This document shows, piece by piece, positions 9,119 to 18,290 of a DNA stretch of 64,000 nt. Below the pieces are notes generated by a model, which did no database searches, had not been told where the DNA came from, and saw nothing but the letters and a program-made list of their open reading frames with translations. Source of the DNA: Arthrobacter citreus. GTDB lineage: Bacteria > Actinomycetota > Actinomycetes > Actinomycetales > Micrococcaceae. The stretch is from contig NZ_VTFV01000004.1 in the NCBI RefSeq assembly GCF_009192745.1, forward strand, positions 372,001-436,000, read 5' to 3'. Each line of letters opens with the position of its first letter. Position 1 is the first letter of the stretch. A program made the translations under genes and the position numbers.

Positions 9119-12100
9119 CAGTGCACTCCTTCAGACGAACTCTTGGTAGCCGGCACTCCCGCGCCGGAGGAGGACTGGCGGGCGGCGCCGCCGCTTCCGC
9201 GGCTCCGGCCCCGGGCCGGCTTGCTCCTGCGGGCGCGGCCCGCACTGCGGTCCCGGGCCAGCGCCGGTTCGGCGGCGGGCTCCTGCGGACCGGATTCGCC
9301 GTCCTGGCCGGCCGCAGCGCCGTTGCCCGGCGTGCCGGGAGCCGATGCAGACGCACGCACGGGGCCCTGCTTGCCGGGCAGCCGGATAACACCGGAGCGC
9401 GACGGGGTCGGGACCGCCAGCAGCACGGTCAGCCCAAAGACAATCACCTGCACCATCGAGGTCCATGGCTCCCAGGGGCTGCGGTAGCTGAGGCTGAGGT
9501 CACCGCCGCCTTCCGGCAGGACGAATGCCTGGGCCCAGCCGTCAGTGGACGGCTGGAGCGGATTTCCGTTCAGCGTTGCCTGCCAGCCGGTGTCGGCGCG
9601 CTCGGCCAGGACCAGGCGCCTGCCCTCCGGGCCTGCCGGAACAGGGGCATTGGCCGTGGTCCGGTCCGATGCCACCAGGGCTAGTGTCTGGCCCTGCGCA
9701 TCAACGATGCGGACCCGTGCAGTCTGTCCTGCGAGCGTTTCGGTGCCCTGTTCATCAAGTGCCCCGGTTACGCGCCAGAGCCATCCGGATCCGGTTTGGC
9801 CAACGGCCGTGAGTCCCGGCACGGCGTCCAGGCGGTCCGCCAGCAGTTCAGCTGCCGTGTCGGATGTTTGAAGCACCACAAAGCCCACGCCCAGCCGGCT
9901 CAGTTCCTCGCGCGGATCCACTCCGGTTCCGGCAGTGATGACCGCGACGGCGCTGCGGAGGGCGGCACTTGCGCCGTCGTCCGCTGCCAGCGTTTCGCTG
10001 CCCGGCGCTCCTTCGACGGCACGCGCCGCGTAGCCGGCGCTGAGCCCGTCCAGCGTGCTTCCGCCGGATCGCATCAGTGTTGCAGTCACTTCGTCCCCGG
10101 GACCTGCGTTCAGCACCAGGGAACGGGTCTGGTCAGTGCTGTTTCCGCGGTCCGCCGCCGTGGCGGGCAGCACCCGGGTTCCGGTCTCGGTGATGGCCAG
10201 CCGCGTGCCGGGCTGCGCTCCCCCGGCACCGGCTGCGGTTGTCTCACCGGCGGCCTGCGGGACTGTCCATGCTGCCAGGCTGGCTGCCGGACCCGCTCCC
10301 AGCAGGATTGCCAGGGCCACGACGGCGGCAGCGGCCGGACGGCGGGTTTGTCCCGTTTCGGTCCGGCGGGCCGCCAGCAGGGCGTCCAGGGCCGGCAGTG
10401 CCGCACACAGCAGGGCAAACACTGCAGCGGACACGAGCGGGCCGGGGTACGGAGTCACCAGGGCCGCTGCAGCACTTCCGGTCACCAGGTACGCCGCAGC
10501 ACCGGACAGGGCAAGGGCCGCGATCGCCATGATCCACCCGAGCCTGGCCGTCCCGGCGCGGCCGGGCAGGAAGAGGGCGACGGCGGACAGGGCTGCCAGC
10601 GGGCCTCCCACCAGCAGGGCAAGCACCAGGGCCCAGGGCCCGTCGGGCAGGAACCCGAGACCCGCCAGCGGGTCGGAGATCCCGAATGCTTCGGGGTAGC
10701 CAAGGAGCTGCTGCCACAGCGCCGCCGGTGTGAACGCCAGCGGAACACCGGGGTCTGCCGCGGCCGCCCGGAGGTTTCCGGAAGCGGAGAGGATGACCGG
10801 AAGCAGTAACGCAGCCGGTGGGAGCAGGGACCACCAGAGGGTTCGTGCCCGTGAACGAAGCCGCAGTGAGAGCACCAGGACCAGCAGGATGCCAAGCACA
10901 AACAGCAGCGGGGCGCTGGCTGTCAGGACTGAAAGCAGCAGTCCGGCGGCGGCTGCGGCCGTCCAGCTCGGAACACCGTGGACGCCGGGTTTGCGTGGAG
11001 TTGCGGAATCTGTTTCGGCGGCACCGCGCGTATCCGGTGCCGCGGTTCCGGCACCGACGGCCCGTGCCATCGCCAGGACGGTCAGGGGCAGCACAATGTG
11101 GGCCACCAGTGCGCCGAGCCGGCCTTCCCCGAGGGATGCCTGCAGTGCGGGCACGGAACCCCAGGCCATGGCGGCCCAGAACCGTGCGCCGGGGCGCCGG
11201 GTGAGGGCCCCGGAAGCGACCCAGGCCGCCAGCCCGGAGAGCGGCATGGCAAGCAGGACCAGTACCACTACGGCGGCACTGGCGTTGCCCAGGCCGGCTG
11301 CACCAAGCAGCCACAGGACGTAGTCGAAGGGGTCTCCGTGCCCGGGGTAACCGGCTCCCACCTCACTCCACCAGCCGCTTGCGTTTGCCCAGATGACAGC
11401 AAGCGAATCAGATACCGGGAGGAGGGCTCCCCCGGTAAGGGCAGGAGCACCGACCAGCCGGTGCAGGCCGGTCAGGGACGCAGCGGTGAGCAGCAGGGCT
11501 GCAGCCAGCGCACCGGCCCCGGACCAAGCCCGTCCGCGGGTGGCCAGTGCAGCAAAGTCGTCGTGGGAGTCACCGCTGGGTTCATAGGCATGGGGCGCCG
11601 GCGCGGAGCCGGTCTCTTCCGACCGGTACGCGTTCGCCGCGGCCTCGGACTCGTGGACGGAACGCCGGTGCTCGCGCACTTCGCGGGGCGTAGTGACCAG
11701 TGCGCGGACGGTGCTGCGGGGAAGCCTTCGGGTAGCGGCTGCCTTGCGCCGGGACCGGTAGAGGTCCACGGGCCGCAGCACGGCAGCAATGCTCGAGACC
11801 AGGGAACCGGCGGCATAGCCGGGGTCCTTTGCCAGCATGCCCAGGAAGAACCGGCCGAAACCGCCCAGCACGGCTCCCAGCGCAAGGAAAGGAACCTGCC
11901 AGGCAGGAGCGTGCTTCAGCCGCAGGAAAACCTCTGCCTTGCGGGCTGCCCTTGAGGACGCAGCCGGGTTCGGCCGGCTGCCCGCGTGCCGAACGCGCGC
12001 GGAGGGGACAACTACCACGCGGTGGCCAGCGAGCCGGTTGCGCCAGCAGAGGTCTATATCGTCGCCGGTACCCGGCAGCGCCGGATCAAAGCCGCCCAGG

Positions 12101-12720
12101 GCGTCCCAGGCATCACGGCGAATCAGCATTCCGGCGGAGTTCACCGCAAAGATGTCGCTGCGGGAGTCGTATTGCCCCTGGTCCAGCTCGTCGACGTCGA
12201 TCATGGTCAGGCGTTCGGCCCAGCGGCTGATCGAGACGCCGACGTCGATGAGCTTGCGGGGGTTTTCCCATTCCACCTGCTTGGCTCCGGCAATGGTCAC
12301 AGAAGGCGCCAGTTCAACGGCACGCAGCAGCTGCGCCAGCGCTCCGGGATCAGGCGCCGAATCGTCGTGGAGGAGCCATAGCCATTCCTGTGTCGGGTCC
12401 GGCGCCTCGGCACGCCGGGGCATTTGCTCAAGGCCTGCCTTAACGGCTGCGCCAAATCCGGACCGGGCGGGGGCACCGATCACGGGACTTCCTACCGGCA
12501 GTCCCAGCTGGAGCTGGGAGGCGGAGGCATCAGCTGATCCGGCGTCAACGCCGATGCAGAAATCTGCCGGCCGTGTCTGGGCCGCCAGTGCGGAAAGTGT
12601 TTCGGGGAGGTACTCGGCGCCGTTGTGGGCAACCACTACGGCACATACGCGGACGTGCGAAAGAATTAGACTGCCTGCTTTCGGAGCCGGCGGCGTTCCC
12701 GCTCGGAGAGTCCGCCCCAA
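9118..12720 (-). CDS. Giant family 2 glycosyltransferase fused to a polytopic membrane and extracytoplasmic region
   Basis: 1200 residues. Residues ~20-300 are a GT-A glycosyltransferase 2 domain: VVVAHNGAEYLPETLSAL, the metal-site region LHDDSAPDPGAL, and the acceptor-site GDDIDLCWRNRLAGH. Then come many hydrophobic segments, a soluble Thr/Ala-rich region (~860-1080) probably outside, a last membrane segment and a very basic tail. It probably builds or transfers an envelope glycan; the sugar is unknown. The TTG start at 12720 overlaps whiB by 55 bases, and the true start may be nearer LSHVRVCAVVV. It is coupled to DUF5719 downstream. Confidence 0.85.
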   Translation of the reverse strand: MGRTLRAGTPPAPKAGSLILSHVRVCAVVVAHNGAEYLPETLSALAAQTRPADFCIGVDAGSADASASQLQLGLPVGSPVIGAPARSGFGAAVKAGLEQMPRRAEAPDPTQEWLWLLHDDSAPDPGALAQLLRAVELAPSVTIAGAKQVEWENPRKLIDVGVSISRWAERLTMIDVDELDQGQYDSRSDIFAVNSAGMLIRRDAWDALGGFDPALPGTGDDIDLCWRNRLAGHRVVVVPSARVRHAGSRPNPAASSRAARKAEVFLRLKHAPAWQVPFLALGAVLGGFGRFFLGMLAKDPGYAAGSLVSSIAAVLRPVDLYRSRRKAAATRRLPRSTVRALVTTPREVREHRRSVHESEAAANAYRSEETGSAPAPHAYEPSGDSHDDFAALATRGRAWSGAGALAAALLLTAASLTGLHRLVGAPALTGGALLPVSDSLAVIWANASGWWSEVGAGYPGHGDPFDYVLWLLGAAGLGNASAAVVVLVLLAMPLSGLAAWVASGALTRRPGARFWAAMAWGSVPALQASLGEGRLGALVAHIVLPLTVLAMARAVGAGTAAPDTRGAAETDSATPRKPGVHGVPSWTAAAAAGLLLSVLTASAPLLFVLGILLVLVLSLRLRSRARTLWWSLLPPAALLLPVILSASGNLRAAAADPGVPLAFTPAALWQQLLGYPEAFGISDPLAGLGFLPDGPWALVLALLVGGPLAALSAVALFLPGRAGTARLGWIMAIAALALSGAAAYLVTGSAAAALVTPYPGPLVSAAVFALLCAALPALDALLAARRTETGQTRRPAAAAVVALAILLGAGPAASLAAWTVPQAAGETTAAGAGGAQPGTRLAITETGTRVLPATAADRGNSTDQTRSLVLNAGPGDEVTATLMRSGGSTLDGLSAGYAARAVEGAPGSETLAADDGASAALRSAVAVITAGTGVDPREELSRLGVGFVVLQTSDTAAELLADRLDAVPGLTAVGQTGSGWLWRVTGALDEQGTETLAGQTARVRIVDAQGQTLALVASDRTTANAPVPAGPEGRRLVLAERADTGWQATLNGNPLQPSTDGWAQAFVLPEGGGDLSLSYRSPWEPWTSMVQVIVFGLTVLLAVPTPSRSGVIRLPGKQGPVRASASAPGTPGNGAAAGQDGESGPQEPAAEPALARDRSAGRARRSKPARGRSRGSGGAARQSSSGAGVPATKSSSEGVH

Positions 12721-13214
12721 ATACCAAACCGTTCATCGTTGGCCAGCGCGTACTCGAGGCACTGTGAGCGCACGGTGCAGGCAGCGCAGACTTTCTTGGC
12801 GTCCCTGGTGGACCCGCCTTTTTCCGGGAAGAACGCTTCAGGATCCGTCTGGGCGCACAGCGCGTCAGCCTGCCAGCCCAGTTCGCTTTCGTCTGCATAG
12901 CCGTCGCCTATGCCGGGCAGCCCAATCCATACCGGGCGCTGCTCGGTCTCCGCCGGAGCGGAGAACAGGGAAACCGGGGGGTCCAGGAGATCTTCCCTGC
13001 CCGGGGCCTCTCCCCCGGCGAGAGCCTCATGCGCGGCAAGGAAAGCCGTGGCTGCATCTTCCAGGCTGGCGCCGGCTCCCTCGCGGTAGCGGTCGGCTGC
13101 CTCGGGATCAGCGGGATCGACGTACCAGTCCCCGGGCACGCCGCGTGAGCCGTAACTCGTGGAAGCCTGCGCCTGGATGTCCGGCCGGCCCTGAATCTTC
13201 TCTGCTTGCCCCAT
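12666..13214 (-). CDS. whiB2: WhiB family iron-sulfur transcriptional regulator (WhiB2/WhmD type)
   Basis: 182 residues. Cysteines 120, 143, 146 and 152 form the C-x22-C-x2-C-x5-C cluster-binding set, followed by the GIWGG turn (164-168) and the basic RERRRLRKQ tail. WhiB2/WhmD controls septation and cell division in actinobacteria. The N-terminal ~105 residues are a disordered extension. I chose the ATG at 13214 because GGGAGGA precedes it by four bases; an open frame to 13316 lacks such a site. It heads a chain with the GT2 and DUF5719 genes. Confidence 0.9.
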   Translation of the reverse strand: MGQAEKIQGRPDIQAQASTSYGSRGVPGDWYVDPADPEAADRYREGAGASLEDAATAFLAAHEALAGGEAPGREDLLDPPVSLFSAPAETEQRPVWIGLPGIGDGYADESELGWQADALCAQTDPEAFFPEKGGSTRDAKKVCAACTVRSQCLEYALANDERFGIWGGLSERERRRLRKQAV

Positions 13215-13321
13215 GGAGTCCTCCCGGTGTAAATGCTCCAGCAGCGGATATCTGGATTCACGCAGGCGACAATCAGCCTGCTGTGAACGCATGTAGTTCA
13301 TGGTTTGCTGGAACAAATCCG

Positions 13322-13357
13322 TTCCCTAATTACACGCGTGTAATACGGTCACGTCAA
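13322..13357 (-). promoter_or_regulatory. Predicted whiB promoter with embedded palindromic operator
   Basis: On the minus strand TTGACG (13357-13352) and TGTAAT (13334-13329) are separated by exactly 17 bases. The 16-base perfect palindrome ATTACACGCGTGTAAT (13329-13344) covers the -10 hexamer and part of the spacer, placing a repressor-type site inside the promoter. The implied start near 13322 gives a leader of about 108 bases before whiB. Confidence 0.65.
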
Positions 13358-13470
13358 GCTGTTTCGGCATCCTATAGAGTCGGAACCGTCTGACGGCGGC
13401 GCGCCACGCCGCGAATTTGTCCGGCGCAGCTCCCGCAGCCTGGTCCAACCGAAGCGAAAGCGAAAAGCAG

Positions 13471-14184
13471 ATGACGTTAAACCCGGTCCCCCGCATCCTG
13501 AACACGCTCAGGACGGAGCAGGCAACTTCTCCCGCCCTGATCTGGTACGGACCGGATTCCGAGCGGGTGGAGCTCTCCGGCAAAGTCCTGGACAACTGGG
13601 CAGCCAAGACCTCCAACTACCTTGCGGAAGAACTTGATGCCGAGCCCGGGACCACCGTGGAGCTGGACCTGCCCGCCCACTGGAAAACCCTGGTCTGGGC
13701 CCTCGGAGCCTGGCAGGCCGGCTGCCCACTTGCCTTATCGGCTGATTCGGGGGCGCAGGTAAGGGCAACCGCGGATAAACCTGAGCCGCGCAGCCGGGGC
13801 GAGATCGTCGCTGCGGTTGCACTTCCGGCGCTGGCCATGTCCTGGCCGGGCGGGCTTCCGGGAGGAACCAGCGATTACGCCGCCGAAGTCCGTTCCTTCG
13901 CCGACACCTGGACCGGACCGGTTTACGACGACGAGCCGGCGCTGGCACTTGCCGGCAGCCCTGGAGCAGAAGGCACCGCGTTCAGCGCCCTGCCCGGCGT
14001 GGACCGGGATGCCGCCGGCGCCCTGGTCATGCTGGCCCCCGCAGAGGCCGGGCTGGCCAGGATCCTCGGAACGGCACTGGCGGTCTGGTCCGCCGGAGGA
14101 ACACTGGTGCTCACCGGAGCCGGCGTTCAGGCCACCGAGCGGATGCTGGCGGCCGAAAGGGTTACTGCTCGGCTTGGGGCCTGA
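13471..14184 (+). CDS. TIGR03089 family protein (AMP-binding-like)
   Basis: 237 residues, beginning MTLNPVPRILNTLRTEQATSPALIWY. The family resembles the N-terminal part of adenylate-forming enzymes but lacks their C-terminal domain and catalytic motifs; its role is unknown. It lies in the actinobacterial LCP/purK/whiB2 neighbourhood, as in mycobacteria (Rv3268). I use the ATG at 13471; a GTG-type start at 13417 is possible. Its last 23 bases overlap the convergent GtrA gene. Confidence 0.85.
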   Translation: MTLNPVPRILNTLRTEQATSPALIWYGPDSERVELSGKVLDNWAAKTSNYLAEELDAEPGTTVELDLPAHWKTLVWALGAWQAGCPLALSADSGAQVRATADKPEPRSRGEIVAAVALPALAMSWPGGLPGGTSDYAAEVRSFADTWTGPVYDDEPALALAGSPGAEGTAFSALPGVDRDAAGALVMLAPAEAGLARILGTALAVWSAGGTLVLTGAGVQATERMLAAERVTARLGA

Positions 14185-14719
14185 GGGGCTTGGCGGTTTC
14201 GGCCGCAGGTTCCTGTGCCGCTGAGTGGGCCGGGTCCACCGTTAGTTCCATGGCCCGCTCGTCGGCTTCAGCGTCAGTGGCTGAACTGTTGAATACCCAG
14301 TACCGGTAGGCGAAGAAGCGGACCACCGTGGCGACGCCGATGCCTATGACGCCTGCCATAAACAGGGTCCCGTTGTCCGTGATGCCCATCGGATAGCGGG
14401 CGATCCAGGTGAACCCGGTGGAGATGAAGATCCCGATGCCGTTGATCAGGATGAACTGAGCGAATTCGCGGGCCACGTTGGACTGGCGGCGGTGACGGAA
14501 CGTCCACCAGCGGTTTGCCACCCAGGAGAAGATCGTAGCGATGGTGGCGCCGGCGAAGCGTGCCTTGGCCGGACTGCCTTCCATGATCGAATGCATGAAG
14601 ATCCAGGTCAGACCGTTGTCCACCACGAAAGCGACGGCGCCAACGGTCCCGAACTTTGCCACCTCGCGCCAGAAGGCAGACGCCAGGGACCTGAGCCAGG
14701 AAATAAATGATCGAATCAT
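14162..14719 (-). CDS. GtrA family membrane protein
   Basis: 185 residues with four hydrophobic segments. The start of the fold reads FGTVGAVAFVVDNGLTWIFM, and WVANRWWTFRHRRQ is the usual GtrA loop; a Glu/Ala-rich cytoplasmic tail follows. GtrA-like proteins are thought to help flip or use polyprenyl-phosphate-linked sugars in cell-wall or O-antigen modification. GGAGGGTC directly precedes the ATG. Divergent from purK and convergent with TIGR03089. Confidence 0.92.
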   Translation of the reverse strand: MIRSFISWLRSLASAFWREVAKFGTVGAVAFVVDNGLTWIFMHSIMEGSPAKARFAGATIATIFSWVANRWWTFRHRRQSNVAREFAQFILINGIGIFISTGFTWIARYPMGITDNGTLFMAGVIGIGVATVVRFFAYRYWVFNSSATDAEADERAMELTVDPAHSAAQEPAAETAKPLRPQAEQ

Positions 14720-14886
14720 GACCCTCCGCGGCCAATCGTGTACGCACGGGGATCCCCGCCGGACGAAGGAACTGCCGCGCTATGGCACGGCAGTAAGAAA
14801 CCCAGTTTACCTTCCGTTCTTGGGAACTGGCCTTGAGCTTGTGCGTTTGGCCGGTGACACACGGCAGGAAGTCCGTGCGGCTTCGG

Positions 14887-14892
14887 TAACCT
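14887..14892 (+). promoter_or_regulatory. Predicted -10 of purK (leaderless)
   Basis: TAACCT ends six bases before the purK GTG and no Shine-Dalgarno sequence is present, so the transcript probably begins at the start codon. Confidence 0.5.
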
Positions 14893-14898
14893 GTATAC

Positions 14899-16071
14899 GT
14901 GAGATTTCCTATTATCGGCGTTGTCGGCGGCGGCCAGCTGGCCCGGATGATGGCCCCGGCGGCCACCGAACTCGGGTTTGAGCTGCGCGTCCTGGCAGAA
15001 GGTCCGGACGTGTCCGCTGTTCCCGCTGTAGCAAATGCCGTCGTCGGCGACTACACCGACTATGAGACCCTGCGCTCCTTTGCCCGCGGCGTCGACGTCC
15101 TGACGTTCGACCACGAGCACGTGCCCGGCGATCACCTGAGGGCCCTGTCCGGGGAAGGCATCAACGTCCAGCCCGGACCCGATGCCCTGGTGCATGCCCA
15201 GGACAAACTGGTGATGCGCGCAGCCGTGGACCGCCTGGGCCTGCCGAATCCCGCCTGGGCCGCTGTCTCCTCAGTCGCCGACCTCATAGATTTCGGCAAG
15301 GCCACCGGGTGGCCGGTGGTGCTGAAGACTCCCCGCGGAGGCTACGACGGCAAAGGCGTCCGGATTATCGACGACGCCGCAGCTGCCGAGGCGGCCGCCG
15401 ACTGGTTCACCGGCACCGCACTGCTCGCTGAAGAGAAGGTCTCCTTCACCCGCGAGCTCTCGGCGCTGGTGGCCCGGACACCCGGCGGCGAGTCGGCCGC
15501 CTGGCCCGTGGTCCATTCCATCCAGGTCAACGGTGTCTGCGACGAGGTGATCGCCCCGGCGCAGGACCTGTCTCCGGAAACGGCTGCCGCCGCGTCCGAG
15601 GCTGCCCTGCGGATTGCCAACGAGCTCGGAGTTACGGGCGTCATGGCAGCGGAGCTTTTCGAAACTCCCGGCCGCGGCCCCGGCTTCCTGATCAACGAAC
15701 TGGCCATGCGCCCGCACAATTCCGGGCACTGGACCATGGATGGTTCCGTCACCGGTCAGTTCGAACAGCATCTGCGTGCCGTGCTGGGACTGCCCCTGGG
15801 CAGCACTGCCCTGCTGGGCGGCGTGGCCGTAATGAAGAACTTCCTCGGCGCCGAGAACCCCGACCTGTACCTTGGTACCCGGCTGGCGCTGGCGGCCGAA
15901 CCCGCTGCCAAGGTCCATAATTACGGCAAGGCAGTGCGTCCCGGGCGCAAGGTCGGCCACGTTAACGTAGTCGGAGCGTCCGCTGCAGAGCTGCCGGCCG
16001 TCCGGCGCAGCGCCGAGAGGGCCGCCGCGATTATCCGTGACGGCCGCGAACCGAATGAGGAGAAGGCATGA
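14899..16071 (+). CDS. purK: 5-(carboxyamino)imidazole ribonucleotide synthase (PurK)
   Basis: 390 residues, ATP-grasp enzyme. It carboxylates AIR to N5-CAIR with ATP and bicarbonate in purine synthesis. The N-terminal [12 protein letters not shown], the ATP-grasp [16 protein letters not shown] and the metal-site [14 protein letters not shown] are all present. The GTG start follows a TAACCT hexamer by six bases without a ribosome-binding site. Its stop overlaps the purE start by four bases (ATGA), so PurK and PurE, which act consecutively, are translationally coupled. Confidence 0.96.
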   Translation: MRFPIIGVVGGGQLARMMAPAATELGFELRVLAEGPDVSAVPAVANAVVGDYTDYETLRSFARGVDVLTFDHEHVPGDHLRALSGEGINVQPGPDALVHAQDKLVMRAAVDRLGLPNPAWAAVSSVADLIDFGKATGWPVVLKTPRGGYDGKGVRIIDDAAAAEAAADWFTGTALLAEEKVSFTRELSALVARTPGGESAAWPVVHSIQVNGVCDEVIAPAQDLSPETAAAASEAALRIANELGVTGVMAAELFETPGRGPGFLINELAMRPHNSGHWTMDGSVTGQFEQHLRAVLGLPLGSTALLGGVAVMKNFLGAENPDLYLGTRLALAAEPAAKVHNYGKAVRPGRKVGHVNVVGASAAELPAVRRSAERAAAIIRDGREPNEEKA

Positions 16072-16595
16072 GCACCGCCAACAAGCCGCTGGTCGGCCTG
16101 GTCATGGGGTCGGATTCAGACTGGCCCGTCATGGACGCGGCTGCCGCAGCCCTGGCCGAATTCGGAATCCCGTACGAGGCCGACGTCGTCTCCGCCCACC
16201 GCATGCCGGCGGAAATGATCGCCTACGGCCAGGAAGCCCACCGGCGCGGACTGCGCGTCATCATCGCGGGTGCCGGCGGAGCAGCCCATCTGCCGGGAAT
16301 GCTGGCCTCCGTTACTCCGCTGCCCGTCATTGGCGTGCCCGTTCCGCTCAAGTACCTCGACGGCATGGACTCCCTCCTGTCCATCGTCCAAATGCCCGCC
16401 GGTGTCCCGGTGGCCACCGTGTCCATTGGAGGGGCCCGCAACGCCGGCCTGCTTGCCGTGCGCATGCTGGCCGCCGGTACTGATCCGCTCGCCGCGAACC
16501 TGCAGGAGAAATTGATCGATTTCGCCGGCGAGCTGCGCCAGACTGCCATGGCCAAGGGCGCCCGCCTGCGCACCTCGGTTTCGGAAAGCGCCTAG
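16068..16595 (+). CDS. purE: N5-carboxyaminoimidazole ribonucleotide mutase (PurE)
   Basis: 175 residues. Moves the carboxylate of N5-CAIR to C4, giving CAIR, the step after PurK. Class I PurE motifs are clear: [11 protein letters not shown] for the phosphate site, the catalytic SAHRMP, and the glycine-rich [14 protein letters not shown]. Translation is coupled to purK by a four-base overlap, and the LCP gene starts nine bases after its stop. Confidence 0.97.
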   Translation: MSTANKPLVGLVMGSDSDWPVMDAAAAALAEFGIPYEADVVSAHRMPAEMIAYGQEAHRRGLRVIIAGAGGAAHLPGMLASVTPLPVIGVPVPLKYLDGMDSLLSIVQMPAGVPVATVSIGGARNAGLLAVRMLAAGTDPLAANLQEKLIDFAGELRQTAMAKGARLRTSVSESA

Positions 16596-16604
16596 GGCAG
16601 GCGC

Positions 16605-18215
16605 ATGGCCAGCACCGCGCCGGGATCATCCGGAGCCGTCTACACAGACCCGGTCCGTTACCCCCAGTCAGCATCGCCGCGCCTGCGTAACAAACGGGCC
16701 TTCCTGCTCCTGTTCCTGACCCTTGTGCTGCCCGGCTCGGCCCAGATCGTTGCGGGAGACCGCAGGCTGGGCCGTACGGCCCTTCGCATCACTTTCCTTG
16801 TCTGGGCGGCCGTCATAGCTGTTGCCGTACTGGCAATGACCAACCGGATCCTGCTGGTGAATATCTTCACCAACAGCTGGGCCTCCTTCCTGATCATGGC
16901 GCTGCTCGCCGGGCTGGCCGTGGGCTGGGCGCTGCTGTTCCTCAACACTTTCCGCATCATCCGTCCGCCGCTGCTGCAGCGGAACATGCGGCCCGCCGTT
17001 GCCGGCTCGATGGTTCTCCTGATGGCCATCACGAGCGGTTCACTGGGCTACGGAGCCTGGCTGCTTAATGTCAGCCGTCAGACCTTCGACAACATTTTCG
17101 CCTCCGGGCCCGCCTTTGACCCGGTGGACGGGCGCTACAACTTCCTGCTCCTGGGCGGCGATGCCGGTGCCGACCGCACGGGCCTGCGGCCTGACAGCAT
17201 GTCCGTATTCAGCGTCGACGCCGACACCGGACAGATCGTCACGTTCGGACTCCCCCGCAACTTCCAGAACGCCCAGTTCACTGAGGACTCTCCGCTTTGG
17301 CAGGTATTCCCCGAGGGCTACAACTGCGGTGACGAATGCATCCTGAACAGCCTCTACCCTGTGGTCACCGAGCAGTACCCCGATCTCTACCCGGAGTCCG
17401 AAGACCCCGGCGCCGAGGCCATGATGGATGCCGCCGGCGGAATCCTGGGCCTTGAGATCCAGTCCTACGTGATCGTGGACATGGAAGGCTTCTCCAGCCT
17501 GATCGATGCCATGGGAGGAGTGAAGATCGACGTCGGAGGCTGGGTTCCCATCACCGCCGCGGAGATCCCCGGCACCAACCGCCATTACCCGCCGGACGGC
17601 TGGATCGCACCCGGTGTGCAGACCATGGACGGGTATACGGCCCTCTGGTACGCCCGCTCGCGCGAATTCGTCACCGACTACCACCGCATCGCCCGCCAGC
17701 AGTGCGTCCAGCAGGCAATGGTGGCCCAGCTCGATCCGGCTACCCTGCTGACGCGTTTCCAGGCCATCGCCTCCGCAGGCGAACAGGTGGTTCATACCGA
17801 CATCCCGCAGGACCAGCTGGGCAGCTTCGTGGATCTTGCGCTGAAATCCAAGAACCACGATGTCCAGCGGATGACCATCGGCCCGCCGGACTTCGGAACA
17901 GCAGCGGATAACTTCGTGACGTACCCGGACTTCGACCTCATCCATTCCCGGGTGCAGGAAATGCTGGCTGAAACGGATGCTGCTGCGCAGCAGACCGCTG
18001 AGCAGCCGGCTCCGGCACCGGTGGAAGACGGCGCGATCGGCCAGTCGGATGCCGCGGAGCCTGAAGCGCCGGCGGCCGAAGCTCCCGCTCCCGAGCCCGC
18101 CGAAACTGCCGGACCCGAAATCACCGAAGAGTACCTCCAGGAACTGGCGCGCATCGGAGACACCGCTACGCTGGGCATGCTGCTGGACAACAACGGGGTC
18201 TGCAGCGCCGGCTGA
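16605..18215 (+). CDS. LytR-CpsA-Psr (LCP) family cell-wall glycopolymer ligase
   Basis: 536 residues. LCP enzymes transfer polyprenyl-linked glycopolymers (teichoic acid, arabinogalactan and similar) to peptidoglycan outside the membrane. Four hydrophobic segments occupy ~25-145. The LCP domain follows: FLLLGGDAGADRTGLRPDSM (conserved Asp/Arg), FGLPRN, and LWYARSREFVTDYHRIARQQ. An Ala/Pro/Glu-rich region precedes the C-terminus. It starts nine bases after purE and may share its transcript. Equivalent genes neighbour purE/purK and TIGR03089 in other actinobacteria. Confidence 0.92.
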   Translation: MASTAPGSSGAVYTDPVRYPQSASPRLRNKRAFLLLFLTLVLPGSAQIVAGDRRLGRTALRITFLVWAAVIAVAVLAMTNRILLVNIFTNSWASFLIMALLAGLAVGWALLFLNTFRIIRPPLLQRNMRPAVAGSMVLLMAITSGSLGYGAWLLNVSRQTFDNIFASGPAFDPVDGRYNFLLLGGDAGADRTGLRPDSMSVFSVDADTGQIVTFGLPRNFQNAQFTEDSPLWQVFPEGYNCGDECILNSLYPVVTEQYPDLYPESEDPGAEAMMDAAGGILGLEIQSYVIVDMEGFSSLIDAMGGVKIDVGGWVPITAAEIPGTNRHYPPDGWIAPGVQTMDGYTALWYARSREFVTDYHRIARQQCVQQAMVAQLDPATLLTRFQAIASAGEQVVHTDIPQDQLGSFVDLALKSKNHDVQRMTIGPPDFGTAADNFVTYPDFDLIHSRVQEMLAETDAAAQQTAEQPAPAPVEDGAIGQSDAAEPEAPAAEAPAPEPAETAGPEITEEYLQELARIGDTATLGMLLDNNGVCSAG

Positions 18216-18290
18216 CCCGCCGGTTCCTCCTCCGCCAGCCGTGTACCGGCCCTTTCGGGCCCGCGGCCAAGACACACCGAAGAGAGAGAC

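Noticed and set aside
12721-12780. Earlier start for the large glycosyltransferase inside whiB
   Set aside because: It would extend further into the conserved WhiB C-terminus; the TTG at 12720 is already suspiciously early and the true start is probably later.
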